From positions 1 through 42,474 of the forward strand of contig JAPFDX010000048.1 in NCBI GenBank assembly GCA_026168605.1: DNA of 42,474 bases. Reading direction: 5' to 3'. This document shows, in pieces, positions 32,958 through 42,289 of this stretch (positions are counted from its first letter, which is position 1; every line of letters starts with the position of its first letter). This stretch comes from Roseburia sp. (GTDB taxonomy: Bacteria; Bacillota; Clostridia; Lachnospirales; Lachnospiraceae). The position numbers and the translations under genes are program-made. Below the pieces are notes generated by a model. That model was given only the letters and a program-made list of their open reading frames with translations, was not told the DNA's origin and did no database searches.

Positions 32958-33554
32958 ATGAGATTTATCGGGATTACCGGAGGCGTGGGAGCGGGAAAGT
33001 CCAAGATTCTTTCCTATCTCGCGGGAAAGCCGGACACGGCGGTGATGCTGGCGGATGAGATCGCGCACGAGCTGATGGAGCCGGGCACGGAGTGTTATCA
33101 GAAGATCACAGAGACCTTTGGGGAGGAGAAGATCTGCCTGCTCAAGGGCGGTCTTGACCGCAGGAAGCTGGCGGAGGTTATTTTTTCCGGAGAGGAAAAC
33201 AGAAGGCGCATGAACGGGATCGTGCATCCGGCGGTGAAGGAATATGTAAAGAAAAGGGCAGCCGCAGAGCGGGAGCGGGGAGCCTTAAAGCTTCTGGTTC
33301 TGGAGGCGGCGCTTTTGATCGAGGAGCATTACGATGAGATCTGTGACGAGCTCTGGTATATCTATGCCGGCGAGGACGTCCGCAGGGAGCGTTTGATGCA
33401 AAGCCGGGGATATTCCGGGGAGAAAGTCGCGCAGATTTTTGCAAGCCAGCTTGGCGAGGAGGAGTACCGGAACGCCTGCCGGGTGGTGATCGACAACAAC
33501 GGGAGCGTGGAAGAAACTTTCCGGCAGATCGATGAGGCGCTGGAGAGAGGATAG
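32958..33554 (+). CDS. coaE: Dephospho-CoA kinase
   Basis: A 198-residue kinase for the last step of coenzyme A synthesis. The P-loop GITGGVGAGKSKI lies at 4-16, with LADEIAHELMEPG and GIVHPAVKEYV as family motifs and a lid region rich in arginine. AGGAGA precedes the start. It is in an apparent operon after polA, a common pairing in Firmicutes. Confidence 0.95.
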   Translation: MRFIGITGGVGAGKSKILSYLAGKPDTAVMLADEIAHELMEPGTECYQKITETFGEEKICLLKGGLDRRKLAEVIFSGEENRRRMNGIVHPAVKEYVKKRAAAERERGALKLLVLEAALLIEEHYDEICDELWYIYAGEDVRRERLMQSRGYSGEKVAQIFASQLGEEEYRNACRVVIDNNGSVEETFRQIDEALERG

Positions 33555-33577
33555 TAAGGGTGACAGGAGAAACACGG

Positions 33578-35683
33578 ATGAGCGAGTGGAGTATGGGAGA
33601 ACAGCCTCTGGTATTCGGACTGGATATCGGGACGCGCAGCGTCGTGGGCACAGTCGGATACAGGACGGAGGAAAATGAGTTTATCGTTGTGGCGCAGTAT
33701 GTCGCAGAGCATGAGACGAGAGCGATGGTGGACGGGCAGATCCACGACATCGGGCGCGTCGCAAAAACCATAAGAAAAGTAAAGGAAGAGCTTGAGACAC
33801 AGATCGCACAGCCGCTGACAGAGGTCTGCATTGCGGCGGCGGGGCGCGTGCTAAAGACGGTGACGACGACGGTCGCGCACGATTTTGCGGAGGAGACGGT
33901 GGTGACCGGAGAGGAGGTTCACACTCTGGATCTGCTCGGCATCGAGCGGGCGCAGGATCTGCTTAAGGATATGAACGATACAAAGTACAAGTTTTACTGT
34001 GTCGGCTATTCCGTTGTGCGCTATTACCTAAACGGCGAGCCGATGCTGAATCTGGAATCCCACAAGGCAACCCAGATCAGCGAGGACATTATCGTGACGT
34101 TCCTGCCGGAGGACGTCGTGGACGGTCTGTACGCCGCGGTCCAGAGCGCGGGGCTTGCCGTGGCGAACATGACGCTGGAGCCGATCGCGGCGATCAATAT
34201 CGCGATCCCGGAGAAGTTCCGCCTGCTCAATATCGCGCTCGTGGACATCGGCGCGGGAACGTCGGACATCTCAGTGACAAAGGACGGCAGCGTGGTCGCG
34301 TACGGTATGATACCGCTTGCGGGAGATGAGATCACGGAGCTGATCGTGCAGAATTATCTCGTCGATTTCAAGACCGCGGAGGCAATCAAGGCGGGCAGCG
34401 GTGAGGGGGACAAGGTGACCTACAAGGACATCATGTTGATCGAGCACACGATCCCGTCCGCCGAGGTGTGGGAGCTGACAGAGCCGGTGGTTGATAAGAT
34501 GACGACGGAGGTGGCGGCGAAGATCAAGGAGTTAAACGGCGACAAGAGCGTCAGCGCGGCGTTTATCGTCGGCGGTGGCGGCAAGATCCACGGCTACACC
34601 GAGATGCTGGCGGCAAAGCTGGGTATTGTGAAGGAGCGCGTGGCGCTCCGGGGTGAGGAGGTACTGCAGGAGGTGACCTTCTTACAGCCGGAGATCAAAA
34701 AAGATCCGCTGCTTGTCACGCCGATCGGCATCTGTCTGAACTATTATGACCAGCAGAATAATTTTATCATGGTGCGCTTAAACGGAGAGCGCATCAAGCT
34801 TTACGATAACAATAAGCTGACGATCGTGGACGCGGCGATCCAGGCGGGCTTCCCGAATGACGGGCTGTTTCCGAAACGCGGGCGAGAGCTCTGCTTTACG
34901 GTCAACGGGGCGGCGCGGATCGTGCGCGGCGAGGAGGGCGAGTCGGCGGTGATCAGTTTAAACGGCAAACCGGCAGGCATCAACACGCCGCTGGAGCCAA
35001 ACTGTGAGATCGTGATCACACCGTCCACGATGGGCGCTGCGGCGTCTTGCACCTTGGAGCAGTTGGAGGAATACAGCGCGTCGGGCATGGTGTTTGTGGT
35101 GAACGGACATACGGTGCACTGTCCGCGGTTTTTGGAGGTGAACGGGAGCATTCAGCTACCGTCGTATGAGATCTGCGAGGGGGATGTGATCGAGGCGCGC
35201 AATTTTTATACGGTGGATCAGCTCGCGGAGTTTATGGATGTCGAGGTCGACAAGGAGCGAGAGATTCTGGTCAATAACCGTGCGGCGGAGACGGACACGC
35301 TGATCTACGATAATTTTTCCGTGGACTGGACGGTACACTCCTTTGGTGCAGCGGAAGTGACAGCAGAACAGCCTATAACAGAGACCAGCGGAGCCGGAAG
35401 CGACGCGCCGGAAACGCCGGAGGGCAGCGGGGCTGCGGATCCGGCGCAGCCTGCGGCGCCGGAGAAGACCGAGGTGGTCGTGCAGATCAACGGACAGCCG
35501 GTGCGCCTGACCGGGAAGAGCAGCTATGTGTTTGTCGATATCTTTGATTTTTATGAATTTGACTTAAAGGCTTCGGCGGGGCGGGCGGTCGTCACGAAAT
35601 TAAACGGGGAAAACGCGCAGTTTTCCGCTGTGTTAAAGGACGGCGATGAGATCACGCTCGGCTGGCAGGAGCTTCACTTTTAG
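33578..35683 (+). CDS. FtsA-like actin-fold protein with a long C-terminal extension
   Basis: A 701-residue protein. The N-terminal 380 residues have the actin-ATPase fold: phosphate-1 GLDIGTRSV (14-22), phosphate-2 VDIGAGTSDISV (from about 222) and the adenosine motif FIVGGGGKIHG (from about 328), as in FtsA/PilM. Beyond these are domains unlike cell-division FtsA, an Ala/Pro/Gly-rich linker (about 600-630) and a small beta-rich domain (about 633-701). A terminal amphipathic membrane-anchor helix of FtsA is not evident. It is the longer 'FtsA domain-containing' Clostridial form, whose role is not known. It follows coaE by 23 bases. Confidence 0.8.
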   Translation: MSEWSMGEQPLVFGLDIGTRSVVGTVGYRTEENEFIVVAQYVAEHETRAMVDGQIHDIGRVAKTIRKVKEELETQIAQPLTEVCIAAAGRVLKTVTTTVAHDFAEETVVTGEEVHTLDLLGIERAQDLLKDMNDTKYKFYCVGYSVVRYYLNGEPMLNLESHKATQISEDIIVTFLPEDVVDGLYAAVQSAGLAVANMTLEPIAAINIAIPEKFRLLNIALVDIGAGTSDISVTKDGSVVAYGMIPLAGDEITELIVQNYLVDFKTAEAIKAGSGEGDKVTYKDIMLIEHTIPSAEVWELTEPVVDKMTTEVAAKIKELNGDKSVSAAFIVGGGGKIHGYTEMLAAKLGIVKERVALRGEEVLQEVTFLQPEIKKDPLLVTPIGICLNYYDQQNNFIMVRLNGERIKLYDNNKLTIVDAAIQAGFPNDGLFPKRGRELCFTVNGAARIVRGEEGESAVISLNGKPAGINTPLEPNCEIVITPSTMGAAASCTLEQLEEYSASGMVFVVNGHTVHCPRFLEVNGSIQLPSYEICEGDVIEARNFYTVDQLAEFMDVEVDKEREILVNNRAAETDTLIYDNFSVDWTVHSFGAAEVTAEQPITETSGAGSDAPETPEGSGAADPAQPAAPEKTEVVVQINGQPVRLTGKSSYVFVDIFDFYEFDLKASAGRAVVTKLNGENAQFSAVLKDGDEITLGWQELHF

Positions 35684-35704
35684 AGAGAGAAAGAGTAAAA
35701 CGGA

Positions 35705-36502
35705 ATGGAATTATGCAGTATAGCGAGCGGAAGCAGTGGAAACTGCATCTGCGTCGGAACAGAGAGCTGTCATGTGCTGATCGATGCGGGGATCAGCGGT
35801 AAGCGGATTGAGGCGGGGCTCAATTCCGTGGGTTTAAAAACAGAAGAAATGCAGGGAATCCTCGTGACACATGAACATTCAGACCACATCCAGGGACTCG
35901 GAGTGCTCGCGAGGAGATACGGGCTCCCGCTGTATGCGACGGCGGGAACGATCGACGCCATTTTGCGCATGAAATCGGTCGGGAAGATCGACGAAAGCCT
36001 GTTCCGTGAGGTGCAGCCGGAGGTCGCGTTTGACATTGGAGATCTGACGGTTGAGCCGATCGCGATCTCCCACGATGCGGCCGACCCGGTGGCGTACAAA
36101 TTCCGGCAGAACGAAAAGTCGCTGGCGGTATTGACTGACCTCGGGAAATACGACGGGCAGATCGTGGAAAAGATCAGGGACATGGATGTGCTTTTTCTGG
36201 AGTCCAACCATGATGTACATATGCTTCAGGCGGGGGCATACCCGTATCCGCTCAAGCAGCGTATTCTGGGCGACCGCGGGCATCTCTCCAACGAGGTGTG
36301 CGGCAGGCTGCTCGGCGAGGTGCTGCACGACGACATCAAGGCGATTTTTCTGGGGCATCTCTCGAAAGAAAATAATTACCCGGAGCTTGCCTACGAGACG
36401 GTGCGCGTGGAGATCACACTCGGGGAGAATCCGTACAGCGGGGATGATTTCCCTCTGTATGTGGCAAAGAGAGACGAGCCGTCGCAGATGGTGCGGTTTT
36501 AA
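35705..36502 (+). CDS. MBL-fold metallohydrolase (WalJ/YycJ-like)
   Basis: A 265-residue metallo-beta-lactamase-fold enzyme. The metal motif HEHSDH is near residue 58, with further ligands in LTDLGKYDG, ESNHDVHML and LGHLSKENN. The N-terminus CSIASGSSGNCICVG is characteristic of YycJ/WalJ, a 5'-exonuclease-type protein tied to DNA replication and cell-wall control. It is 21 bases after the FtsA-like gene, in the same run as polA and coaE, in keeping with a DNA-metabolism role. Confidence 0.9.
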   Translation: MELCSIASGSSGNCICVGTESCHVLIDAGISGKRIEAGLNSVGLKTEEMQGILVTHEHSDHIQGLGVLARRYGLPLYATAGTIDAILRMKSVGKIDESLFREVQPEVAFDIGDLTVEPIAISHDAADPVAYKFRQNEKSLAVLTDLGKYDGQIVEKIRDMDVLFLESNHDVHMLQAGAYPYPLKQRILGDRGHLSNEVCGRLLGEVLHDDIKAIFLGHLSKENNYPELAYETVRVEITLGENPYSGDDFPLYVAKRDEPSQMVRF

Positions 36503-36510
36503 GATACCAC

Positions 36511-36539
36511 TTGCGTCTGAAAAACCATTGTATTATAAT
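36511..36539 (+). promoter_or_regulatory. Promoter of the ACT-UPF0210 operon
   Basis: TTGCGT (36511-36516) and TATAAT (36534-36539) with a 17-base spacer, 57 bases before the ACT gene. Confidence 0.7.
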
Positions 36540-36596
36540 CGGTAGTAATTCATACAACATAGTAACAGTTTAAAGGGATAAAGTGAGGAGGCAGTT

Positions 36597-36881
36597 ATGG
36601 AACAGGCGGCGGAAAAAGCGATCATTACAGTTGTGGGGAAGGATACCATCGGCATTATTGCGAAGGTGAGTGCATATCTTTCCGAGAATCATGTCAATAT
36701 ACTTGATATTTCACAGACCATCGTCTCTGGATTTTTCAATATGATGATGATCGTGGATGTGCGGGTGATGGAGAAGTCCTTTACGGACTGCCAGAAGGAT
36801 CTGGATGAGATCGGCGCGCAGCTTGGCGTTTCCATCAAGTGCCAGAGAGAAGAGATTTTTGAAAAAATGCACAGAATCTAA
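36597..36881 (+). CDS. ACT-domain protein (UPF0237 family)
   Basis: A 94-residue single ACT domain ([33 protein letters not shown], then FNMMMIVDV). ACT domains bind amino acids or similar small ligands and regulate partners. GTGAGGAGG precedes the start. It is the first gene of a two-gene unit with a UPF0210 protein, a pairing found widely in bacteria and archaea. The ligand is unknown. Confidence 0.9.
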   Translation: MEQAAEKAIITVVGKDTIGIIAKVSAYLSENHVNILDISQTIVSGFFNMMMIVDVRVMEKSFTDCQKDLDEIGAQLGVSIKCQREEIFEKMHRI

Positions 36882-36916
36882 GGTGCGGCGCGGAGAGATT
36901 CCGGAATGGAGAGACT

Positions 36917-38281
36917 ATGATCAATATATGGGAAGTAAATGAGACAAACAAGATGGTGGAGCAGGAAAATCTGGATGTTCGCACCATCACTATCGGCATC
37001 AGCCTTTTGGAGTGCATCGATTCGGATTTGAAAAAGCTCAATGAAAATATTTACCGCCGCATCACGGCGGTGGCAAAGGATCTGGCAAAGATAGGGGAGA
37101 AGATCGAGAACGAATTTGGGATCCCGATCGTCAACAAACGCATTGCCGTCACCCCGATCGCGCTGGTCGGCGGAGCAGCCTGCCGCACGCCGGAGGATTT
37201 TGTGACGATCGCGGACACGCTCGACCGCGCGGCGGAAGCGGTCGGCGCGAACCTGATCGGCGGATATTCCGCGCTTGTGTCAAAGGGCATGACGAAGGCG
37301 GACGAGATGCTGATCCGCTCCATTCCGATGGCGCTCTGCCAGACCGGGCGCGTGTGCAGCTCGGTGAATCTGGCGTCCACAAAGACCGGCATCAATATGG
37401 ATGCCGTGCGCCTGATGGGTGAGATTCTCCTTGAGGTTGCCGAGCGGTCGAAGGACAGGGACTCCGTGGACTGTATGAAGCTTGTGGTGTTCTGTAATGC
37501 GCCGGACGACAACCCGTTTATGGCGGGGGCATTCCACGGCGTGACGGAGGCGGATGCCATCATCAATGTGGGCGTCAGCGGGCCGGGCGTGGTCAAGACG
37601 GCGCTTGAGAAGGTGCGCGGTGAGAATTTTGAGGTGCTCTGTGAGACGATCAAAAAGACGGCATTTAAAGTGACGCGTGTCGGACAACTGGTAGCGCAGG
37701 AGGCGTCCAGGATGCTCGGCATCCCGTTCGGGATCATCGACCTTTCGCTTGCACCGACGCCTGCGATCGGGGATTCCGTGGCGGATATCCTCTGTGAGAT
37801 CGGACTGGAATACGCGGGCGCGCCGGGAACGACGGCGGCGCTTGCCATGTTAAACGATCAGGTGAAGAAGGGCGGCGTGATGGCGTCCTCCTATGTCGGC
37901 GGGCTCAGCGGCGCGTTTATCCCGGTCAGCGAGGATCAGGGAATGATCGATGCGGTGACGGCGGGGGCGATCACACTCGAGAAGCTTGAGGCGATGACCT
38001 GCGTCTGCTCGGTCGGTCTTGATATGATCGCGATCCCGGGCGATACGAAGGCGACGACGATCTCCGGTATGATCGCGGACGAGATGGCGCTCGGCATGGT
38101 GAACCAGAAGACGACGGCGGCGCGTCTCATTCCAGTGATCGGAAAGGGGGTCGGCGACACGGTGGAATTTGGCGGTCTGTTCGGATATGCGCCGATCATG
38201 CCGGTCAACAGATTCTCCTGCGATGATTTTATCAACCGCAAGGGCAGGATCCCTGCGCCGATTCACAGCTTTAAGAATTAA
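36917..38281 (+). CDS. UPF0210 (DUF711, PFL) family protein
   Basis: A 454-residue conserved protein of unknown function, with family segments [54 protein letters not shown] and [12 protein letters not shown]. The fold is related to glycyl-radical (PFL-like) barrels but no radical glycine motif is evident. It is 35 bases after the ACT gene, so an ACT-bound ligand may control it (inference). Confidence 0.93.
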   Translation: MINIWEVNETNKMVEQENLDVRTITIGISLLECIDSDLKKLNENIYRRITAVAKDLAKIGEKIENEFGIPIVNKRIAVTPIALVGGAACRTPEDFVTIADTLDRAAEAVGANLIGGYSALVSKGMTKADEMLIRSIPMALCQTGRVCSSVNLASTKTGINMDAVRLMGEILLEVAERSKDRDSVDCMKLVVFCNAPDDNPFMAGAFHGVTEADAIINVGVSGPGVVKTALEKVRGENFEVLCETIKKTAFKVTRVGQLVAQEASRMLGIPFGIIDLSLAPTPAIGDSVADILCEIGLEYAGAPGTTAALAMLNDQVKKGGVMASSYVGGLSGAFIPVSEDQGMIDAVTAGAITLEKLEAMTCVCSVGLDMIAIPGDTKATTISGMIADEMALGMVNQKTTAARLIPVIGKGVGDTVEFGGLFGYAPIMPVNRFSCDDFINRKGRIPAPIHSFKN

Positions 38282-38287
38282 AACGAT

Positions 38288-39478
38288 ATGGGAAATATTA
38301 CAAAAATCATATGGATCAAAAATGCGGTGGAGACACTGGGATATTTTTCGGAGCAGATCGCGTCCGCGCTGGAAGCGTCCGGCTACGATACATATTGCAT
38401 AGACTATGAGAGGCTCTATGAATCTCTGGAGGGCGTCAGACGCTTTGCCGTCCGCGGGGAGACGGCGCTTCTTACGTTCAACTTTATCGGTCTGGGCGAC
38501 GAGGAGATCTTTCGGGAGGAGACGGGACGTTTTCTCTGGGAAGCCTATGACATGAAATATCTCAATATTCTGGTGGATCACCCGCTCTATTATCATGCGC
38601 GGCTGGTACAGGTACTGCCGCGCATGACGCTTTTTTGTGTGGACAGGGAGCACGCGGCATATGTGAAGCGTTTTTACCCGGGGATCCCGGTAAAGTTTCT
38701 GCCACTCGCGGGAAATATGAGGCGGGGAGAAACATTGTTGTCCGGGGAAAGTGGGCAGACGGGAGAAGCTCTGTATGATCTGGTATTTACGGCAAATTAT
38801 GTGCCGCCCGCGCAGCTTGAGCGACAGATCTGTCTGCTGGACGAGGAGTACCGCAGTTTTTACCGGGGGATTTTAGAAGATCTGATTTTGGATCCGGCGC
38901 AGTCCGTGGATGCGGTGATGGAGCGGCATATCAGACGGGAACTGGGGGACGTTTCTGACTGTGACCTCCGTTCCGCGCTTGGCGGTATGGTGCTCATCGA
39001 TCTGTATGTGCGCACGTATTTCCGCGGGGAGGTTGTGCGGACACTGGCGGAGCAGGGCGTCCGTGTGGATGTTTTTGGCGCGGGTTGGGAGATGCTTTCC
39101 TGCGGGAAGCCGGAGAACATCATCCGCCACGGTGGTCAGGTGACCTCGGCGGTGTGTGTGGAGGCGGTGCGAAATGCAAGGCTTTCCCTCAATCTGATGC
39201 CGTGGTTTAAGGACGGCGCGCACGACCGCATTTTCACGGCGATGCTCCAGCGGACGGTGTGTGTGACAGACGATAGCAGATATCTGCGCGGGGAGTTTGC
39301 GGACGGCGAGGGGCTTGTCTACTTTTCCCTGAAGGAGCGGGAGCATCTGCCGGGGCTGGTGAAAACCCTACTGCACGACGCGGCGGAACTGGAGAAAATC
39401 GCACAAAAGGGGTTTCGGAAGGCGAGCGCCGGGCATACATGGCGGGAGCGCGCGGCGGAACTGGCAAAAGAATTATAA
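38288..39478 (+). CDS. CgeB-like glycosyltransferase
   Basis: A 396-residue GT-B-type protein. The N-terminal half resembles DUF3880 (IWIKNAVETLGYFSEQIASAL, LNILVDHPLYYHARL). The C-terminal half has the group-1 glycosyltransferase pattern VDVFGAGWEML, ARLSLNLMPWFKDGAHDRIFTAMLQRTVCVTDDS. Relatives modify spore coat, flagella or surface glycans. It starts 6 bases after UPF0210, so it may be co-transcribed. The substrate is not predictable. Confidence 0.8.
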   Translation: MGNITKIIWIKNAVETLGYFSEQIASALEASGYDTYCIDYERLYESLEGVRRFAVRGETALLTFNFIGLGDEEIFREETGRFLWEAYDMKYLNILVDHPLYYHARLVQVLPRMTLFCVDREHAAYVKRFYPGIPVKFLPLAGNMRRGETLLSGESGQTGEALYDLVFTANYVPPAQLERQICLLDEEYRSFYRGILEDLILDPAQSVDAVMERHIRRELGDVSDCDLRSALGGMVLIDLYVRTYFRGEVVRTLAEQGVRVDVFGAGWEMLSCGKPENIIRHGGQVTSAVCVEAVRNARLSLNLMPWFKDGAHDRIFTAMLQRTVCVTDDSRYLRGEFADGEGLVYFSLKEREHLPGLVKTLLHDAAELEKIAQKGFRKASAGHTWRERAAELAKEL

Positions 39479-39533
39479 GAATTTCTAATAGAATTAAGAA
39501 AATAAATTCATATGCCTAATAATCTGTGATTTC

Positions 39534-39562
39534 TTGTCAAACGGATGGCGTCATGCTACACT
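39534..39562 (+). promoter_or_regulatory. Promoter of the purO-AICAR transformylase operon
   Basis: TTGTCA (39534-39539) and TACACT (39557-39562) with a 17-base spacer and a TGC extension. No PurR-type box or guanine riboswitch is evident in the 130-base gap. Confidence 0.65.
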
Positions 39563-39611
39563 GAAAAAGGAAAACTACTGATACGGCTTTGGGAGAACAA
39601 GGAGGATCATC

Positions 39612-40325
39612 ATGGAATTGCTTTCATTAAAAAATGAGCTTGCCGCAAATACATATCCGGGCAGAGGGATCGTTATCGGAAAATCCGCAGACGGGAAGTG
39701 TGCGGTGACTGCCTATTTTATCATGGGAAGAAGCGAGAACAGCAGGAATCGTGTATTCGTGGAGGACGGCGAGGGTATCCGCACACAGGCATTTGACCCT
39801 TCAAAGCTGACAGATCCAAGTCTTATCATCTATGCGCCGGTGCGCGTGCTTGGGAATAAGACGATCGTGACAAACGGCGACCAGACGGACACGGTGTATG
39901 AGCTGATGGATCGCCAGCAGACCTTCGAGCAGGCGCTGCGCACGAGAGAATTTGAGCCGGACGCACCGAACTATACGCCGAGGATTTCCGGCATCATGCA
40001 CATGGAAAACGGCGGGTTCAACTATGCGATGTCGATTTTAAAGAGCAGCGACGGGAATCCCGAAAGCTGCACCAGATATACGTTTGCCTATGAAAATCCG
40101 CTGGCAGGCGAGGGTCGCTTTATCCATACCTACAAGAATGACGGCAACCCGCTTCCGAGCTTTGAGGGAGAGCCGAAGCGTGTGAAGATCGAGGGGGATA
40201 TCGACAGCTTCACACAGATGCTCTGGGAGAATCTGAATGAGAAAAATAAGGTTTCCCTATTCGTGAGATATATTGAGACGGAGACCGGAAGATACGAGAC
40301 GAGGATCGTCAACAAAAACGTGTAA
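39612..40325 (+). CDS. purO: IMP cyclohydrolase, PurO-like
   Basis: A 237-residue protein of the archaeal-type IMP cyclohydrolase family, which closes FAICAR to IMP. Recognised segments are NTYPGRGIVIGKSADGK, AYFIMGRSENSRNRVF, PRISGIMHMENGG and the C-terminal FVRYIETETG. Most bacteria use the N-terminal domain of bifunctional PurH for this step. Pairing with a stand-alone AICAR transformylase 68 bases downstream supports the assignment. GGAGGATCATC precedes the start. Confidence 0.88.
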   Translation: MELLSLKNELAANTYPGRGIVIGKSADGKCAVTAYFIMGRSENSRNRVFVEDGEGIRTQAFDPSKLTDPSLIIYAPVRVLGNKTIVTNGDQTDTVYELMDRQQTFEQALRTREFEPDAPNYTPRISGIMHMENGGFNYAMSILKSSDGNPESCTRYTFAYENPLAGEGRFIHTYKNDGNPLPSFEGEPKRVKIEGDIDSFTQMLWENLNEKNKVSLFVRYIETETGRYETRIVNKNV

Positions 40326-40393
40326 AATGTGTACAGCGTACGCGCTGTGTGGGACATGGATCAATCCGTCAACAGGAAAGGACGATAGTGAAA

Positions 40394-41572
40394 ATGAAAG
40401 AATTAGAATTAAAGTATGGCTGTAATCCGAATCAGAAACCATCCCGGATCTATATGGAAAACGGGGATCTTCCGATCCGGGTACTCTGTGGAAAACCGGG
40501 ATATATCAATTTTCTGGATGCGTTTAACGGCTGGCAGCTCGTGTCGGAGTTAAAACGCGCAACCGGACTTCCGGCAGCGACCTCCTTTAAGCACGTGTCT
40601 CCGGCGGGGGCGGCAGTTGGGCTTCCGCTCTCTCCGGTGGAGAGAAAGATTTACTGGGTGGACGACATGGATGTGGAGTTTACCCCGCTTGCCAATGCCT
40701 ACATCCGTGCGAGAGGCGCAGACCGTATGTCCTCCTTTGGAGATTTTATCTCGCTTTCGGACGTTTGCGACAGGGAGACGGCGCTCGTGATCAAGCGCGA
40801 GGTTTCCGACGGCGTGATCGCGCCCGGTTACACCGACGAGGCGCTTGAGATTTTAAAGGCCAAGAAAAACGGAAACTATAATGTGATCCAGATCGATCCG
40901 TCCTATGTGCCTGCGCCGATTGAGCGCAAGGAAGTGTTTGGCATCACCTTTGAGCAGGGAAGAAATGAGCTTGTGATCGACGGGAATTTCTTTGAAAATA
41001 TTGTGACGGAGGAGAAAAATCTGCCGGAATCCGCGAAGATCGATCTCGCGATCGCGATGATCACCCTGAAATACACGCAGTCCAATTCTGTCTGCTATGT
41101 GAAGGGCGGTCAGGCGATCGGTATCGGCGCAGGGCAGCAGTCCAGAATCCACTGCACGAGACTTGCGGGATCGAAAGCAGATAACTGGTGGCTGCGCCAG
41201 TCCCCGCAGGTGCTTTCCCTTCCATTCCGCGAGGATATCAAGCGCGCGGACAGAGACAATGCGATCGACCTCTACATCGGTGAGGATTATATGGATGTGC
41301 TTGTCGACGGCGCATGGGAAAATATTTTTACTGAGAAGCCGCCGGTGTTTACGGCGGAGGAGAAACGTGCGTGGCTGGATAAAAATACGGATGTGGCGCT
41401 CGGCTCCGATGCGTTCTTCCCGTTTGGCGACAATATTGAGCGCGCGCACAGAAGCGGCGTGAAATACGTGGCACAGCCGGGCGGTTCTATCCGCGACGAC
41501 CATGTGATCGAGACTTGTAATAAATATGGGATGACGATGGCGTTTACGGGCATCCGTCTGTTCCATCACTAA
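40394..41572 (+). CDS. AICAR transformylase (single-function PurH-type)
   Basis: A 392-residue enzyme that formylates AICAR with 10-formyl-tetrahydrofolate. It matches only the transformylase part of PurH: KYGCNPNQKPSRIY at the start, the catalytic Lys66-His67 in SFKHVSPAGAA, and KYTQSNSVCYVKGGQAIGIGAGQQSR. The cyclohydrolase domain of bifunctional PurH (about 200 residues) is absent and is replaced by the upstream PurO-like gene. The start may be GTG 40388, better spaced from AAAGGA, rather than ATG 40394. It ends FTGIRLFHH, the usual PurH end. Confidence 0.93.
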   Translation: MKELELKYGCNPNQKPSRIYMENGDLPIRVLCGKPGYINFLDAFNGWQLVSELKRATGLPAATSFKHVSPAGAAVGLPLSPVERKIYWVDDMDVEFTPLANAYIRARGADRMSSFGDFISLSDVCDRETALVIKREVSDGVIAPGYTDEALEILKAKKNGNYNVIQIDPSYVPAPIERKEVFGITFEQGRNELVIDGNFFENIVTEEKNLPESAKIDLAIAMITLKYTQSNSVCYVKGGQAIGIGAGQQSRIHCTRLAGSKADNWWLRQSPQVLSLPFREDIKRADRDNAIDLYIGEDYMDVLVDGAWENIFTEKPPVFTAEEKRAWLDKNTDVALGSDAFFPFGDNIERAHRSGVKYVAQPGGSIRDDHVIETCNKYGMTMAFTGIRLFHH

Positions 41573-41586
41573 GAGGAGAGAATCAG

Positions 41587-41620
41587 AGATCTCTCTGCCG
41601 TTGTGGCAGGGAGGTCTTTT
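41587..41620 (+). terminator. Terminator of the purine operon
   Basis: AGATCTCTCTGCC pairs with GGCAGGGAGGTCT (two wobbles) around GTTGT, followed by TTT. Confidence 0.8.
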
Positions 41621-41641
41621 GCTATTTATTTTCTTTTTTTG

Positions 41642-42289
41642 TTAAACTTTTCCTATAGTTCTCTTTACTCTGCAAAGGAAAAGCGCTAATAAGCATATAT
41701 CTACGCTTACAAGTATTAGTAATCTTTCTGTATTTATTGCTCCGTTTATAATCGGAAACAAAAATGATATGTTTTCTTCTGTTAAAATTTTAAGTTGGCA
41801 AAGAGACCAATACCCTAGTGAAGCTAAATAACCTATAATGACATTACTTCCTAGTTGAGAAAGAAGAAGTCCTAAAAGCCCCAGAAAAACAGCATACAAA
41901 ATAGTTATAGACACATATTCCCAAAATGGAAAATAGCAGTTTTGAAGTCGCATGATACTGGCAAATACAACAACCATAATTGCAATCAGTAGAAAACTGC
42001 ACATCAGCCGAATAGTTACACTTTTTCTATATGACCATGCTTTCGTATAAACTATCTCTTTTACCGCAACTTCCAATTCTTGTTTCGTTATAGGAATTAG
42101 AAGAAATATCCCAATCAGAGCCACAGATTGTCCGAATACATCTGCGGAATGAATGTTGTCTAAATTAGAAATTCCTCTTATAACCGGGATAATGAATGTA
42201 TAGACAGCCGCCAGTAATAAACTATTTTTGAATGTGAGCGGTAAATCGATCCTTAAAAAATCCAAAATGCTTTTGCAAAAAGAAATCAT
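41642..42289 (-). CDS. Membrane protein, probable ABC-2 type permease
   Basis: A 215-residue hydrophobic protein with about six membrane helices (about 20-36, 52-68, 92-115, 125-145, 150-165, 190-207). The pattern (soluble N-terminal stretch, IPITKQELEVAVKEIVYTKAW, then repeated helices) is that of ABC-2 permeases of peptide or bacteriocin immunity exporters, but no signature residue proves it. AGGTGG precedes the ATG at 42289. Base composition is much more AT-rich than the genes to its left, suggesting transfer. It overlaps the upstream frame by 68 bases. Confidence 0.65.
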   Translation of the reverse strand: MISFCKSILDFLRIDLPLTFKNSLLLAAVYTFIIPVIRGISNLDNIHSADVFGQSVALIGIFLLIPITKQELEVAVKEIVYTKAWSYRKSVTIRLMCSFLLIAIMVVVFASIMRLQNCYFPFWEYVSITILYAVFLGLLGLLLSQLGSNVIIGYLASLGYWSLCQLKILTEENISFLFPIINGAINTERLLILVSVDICLLALFLCRVKRTIGKV

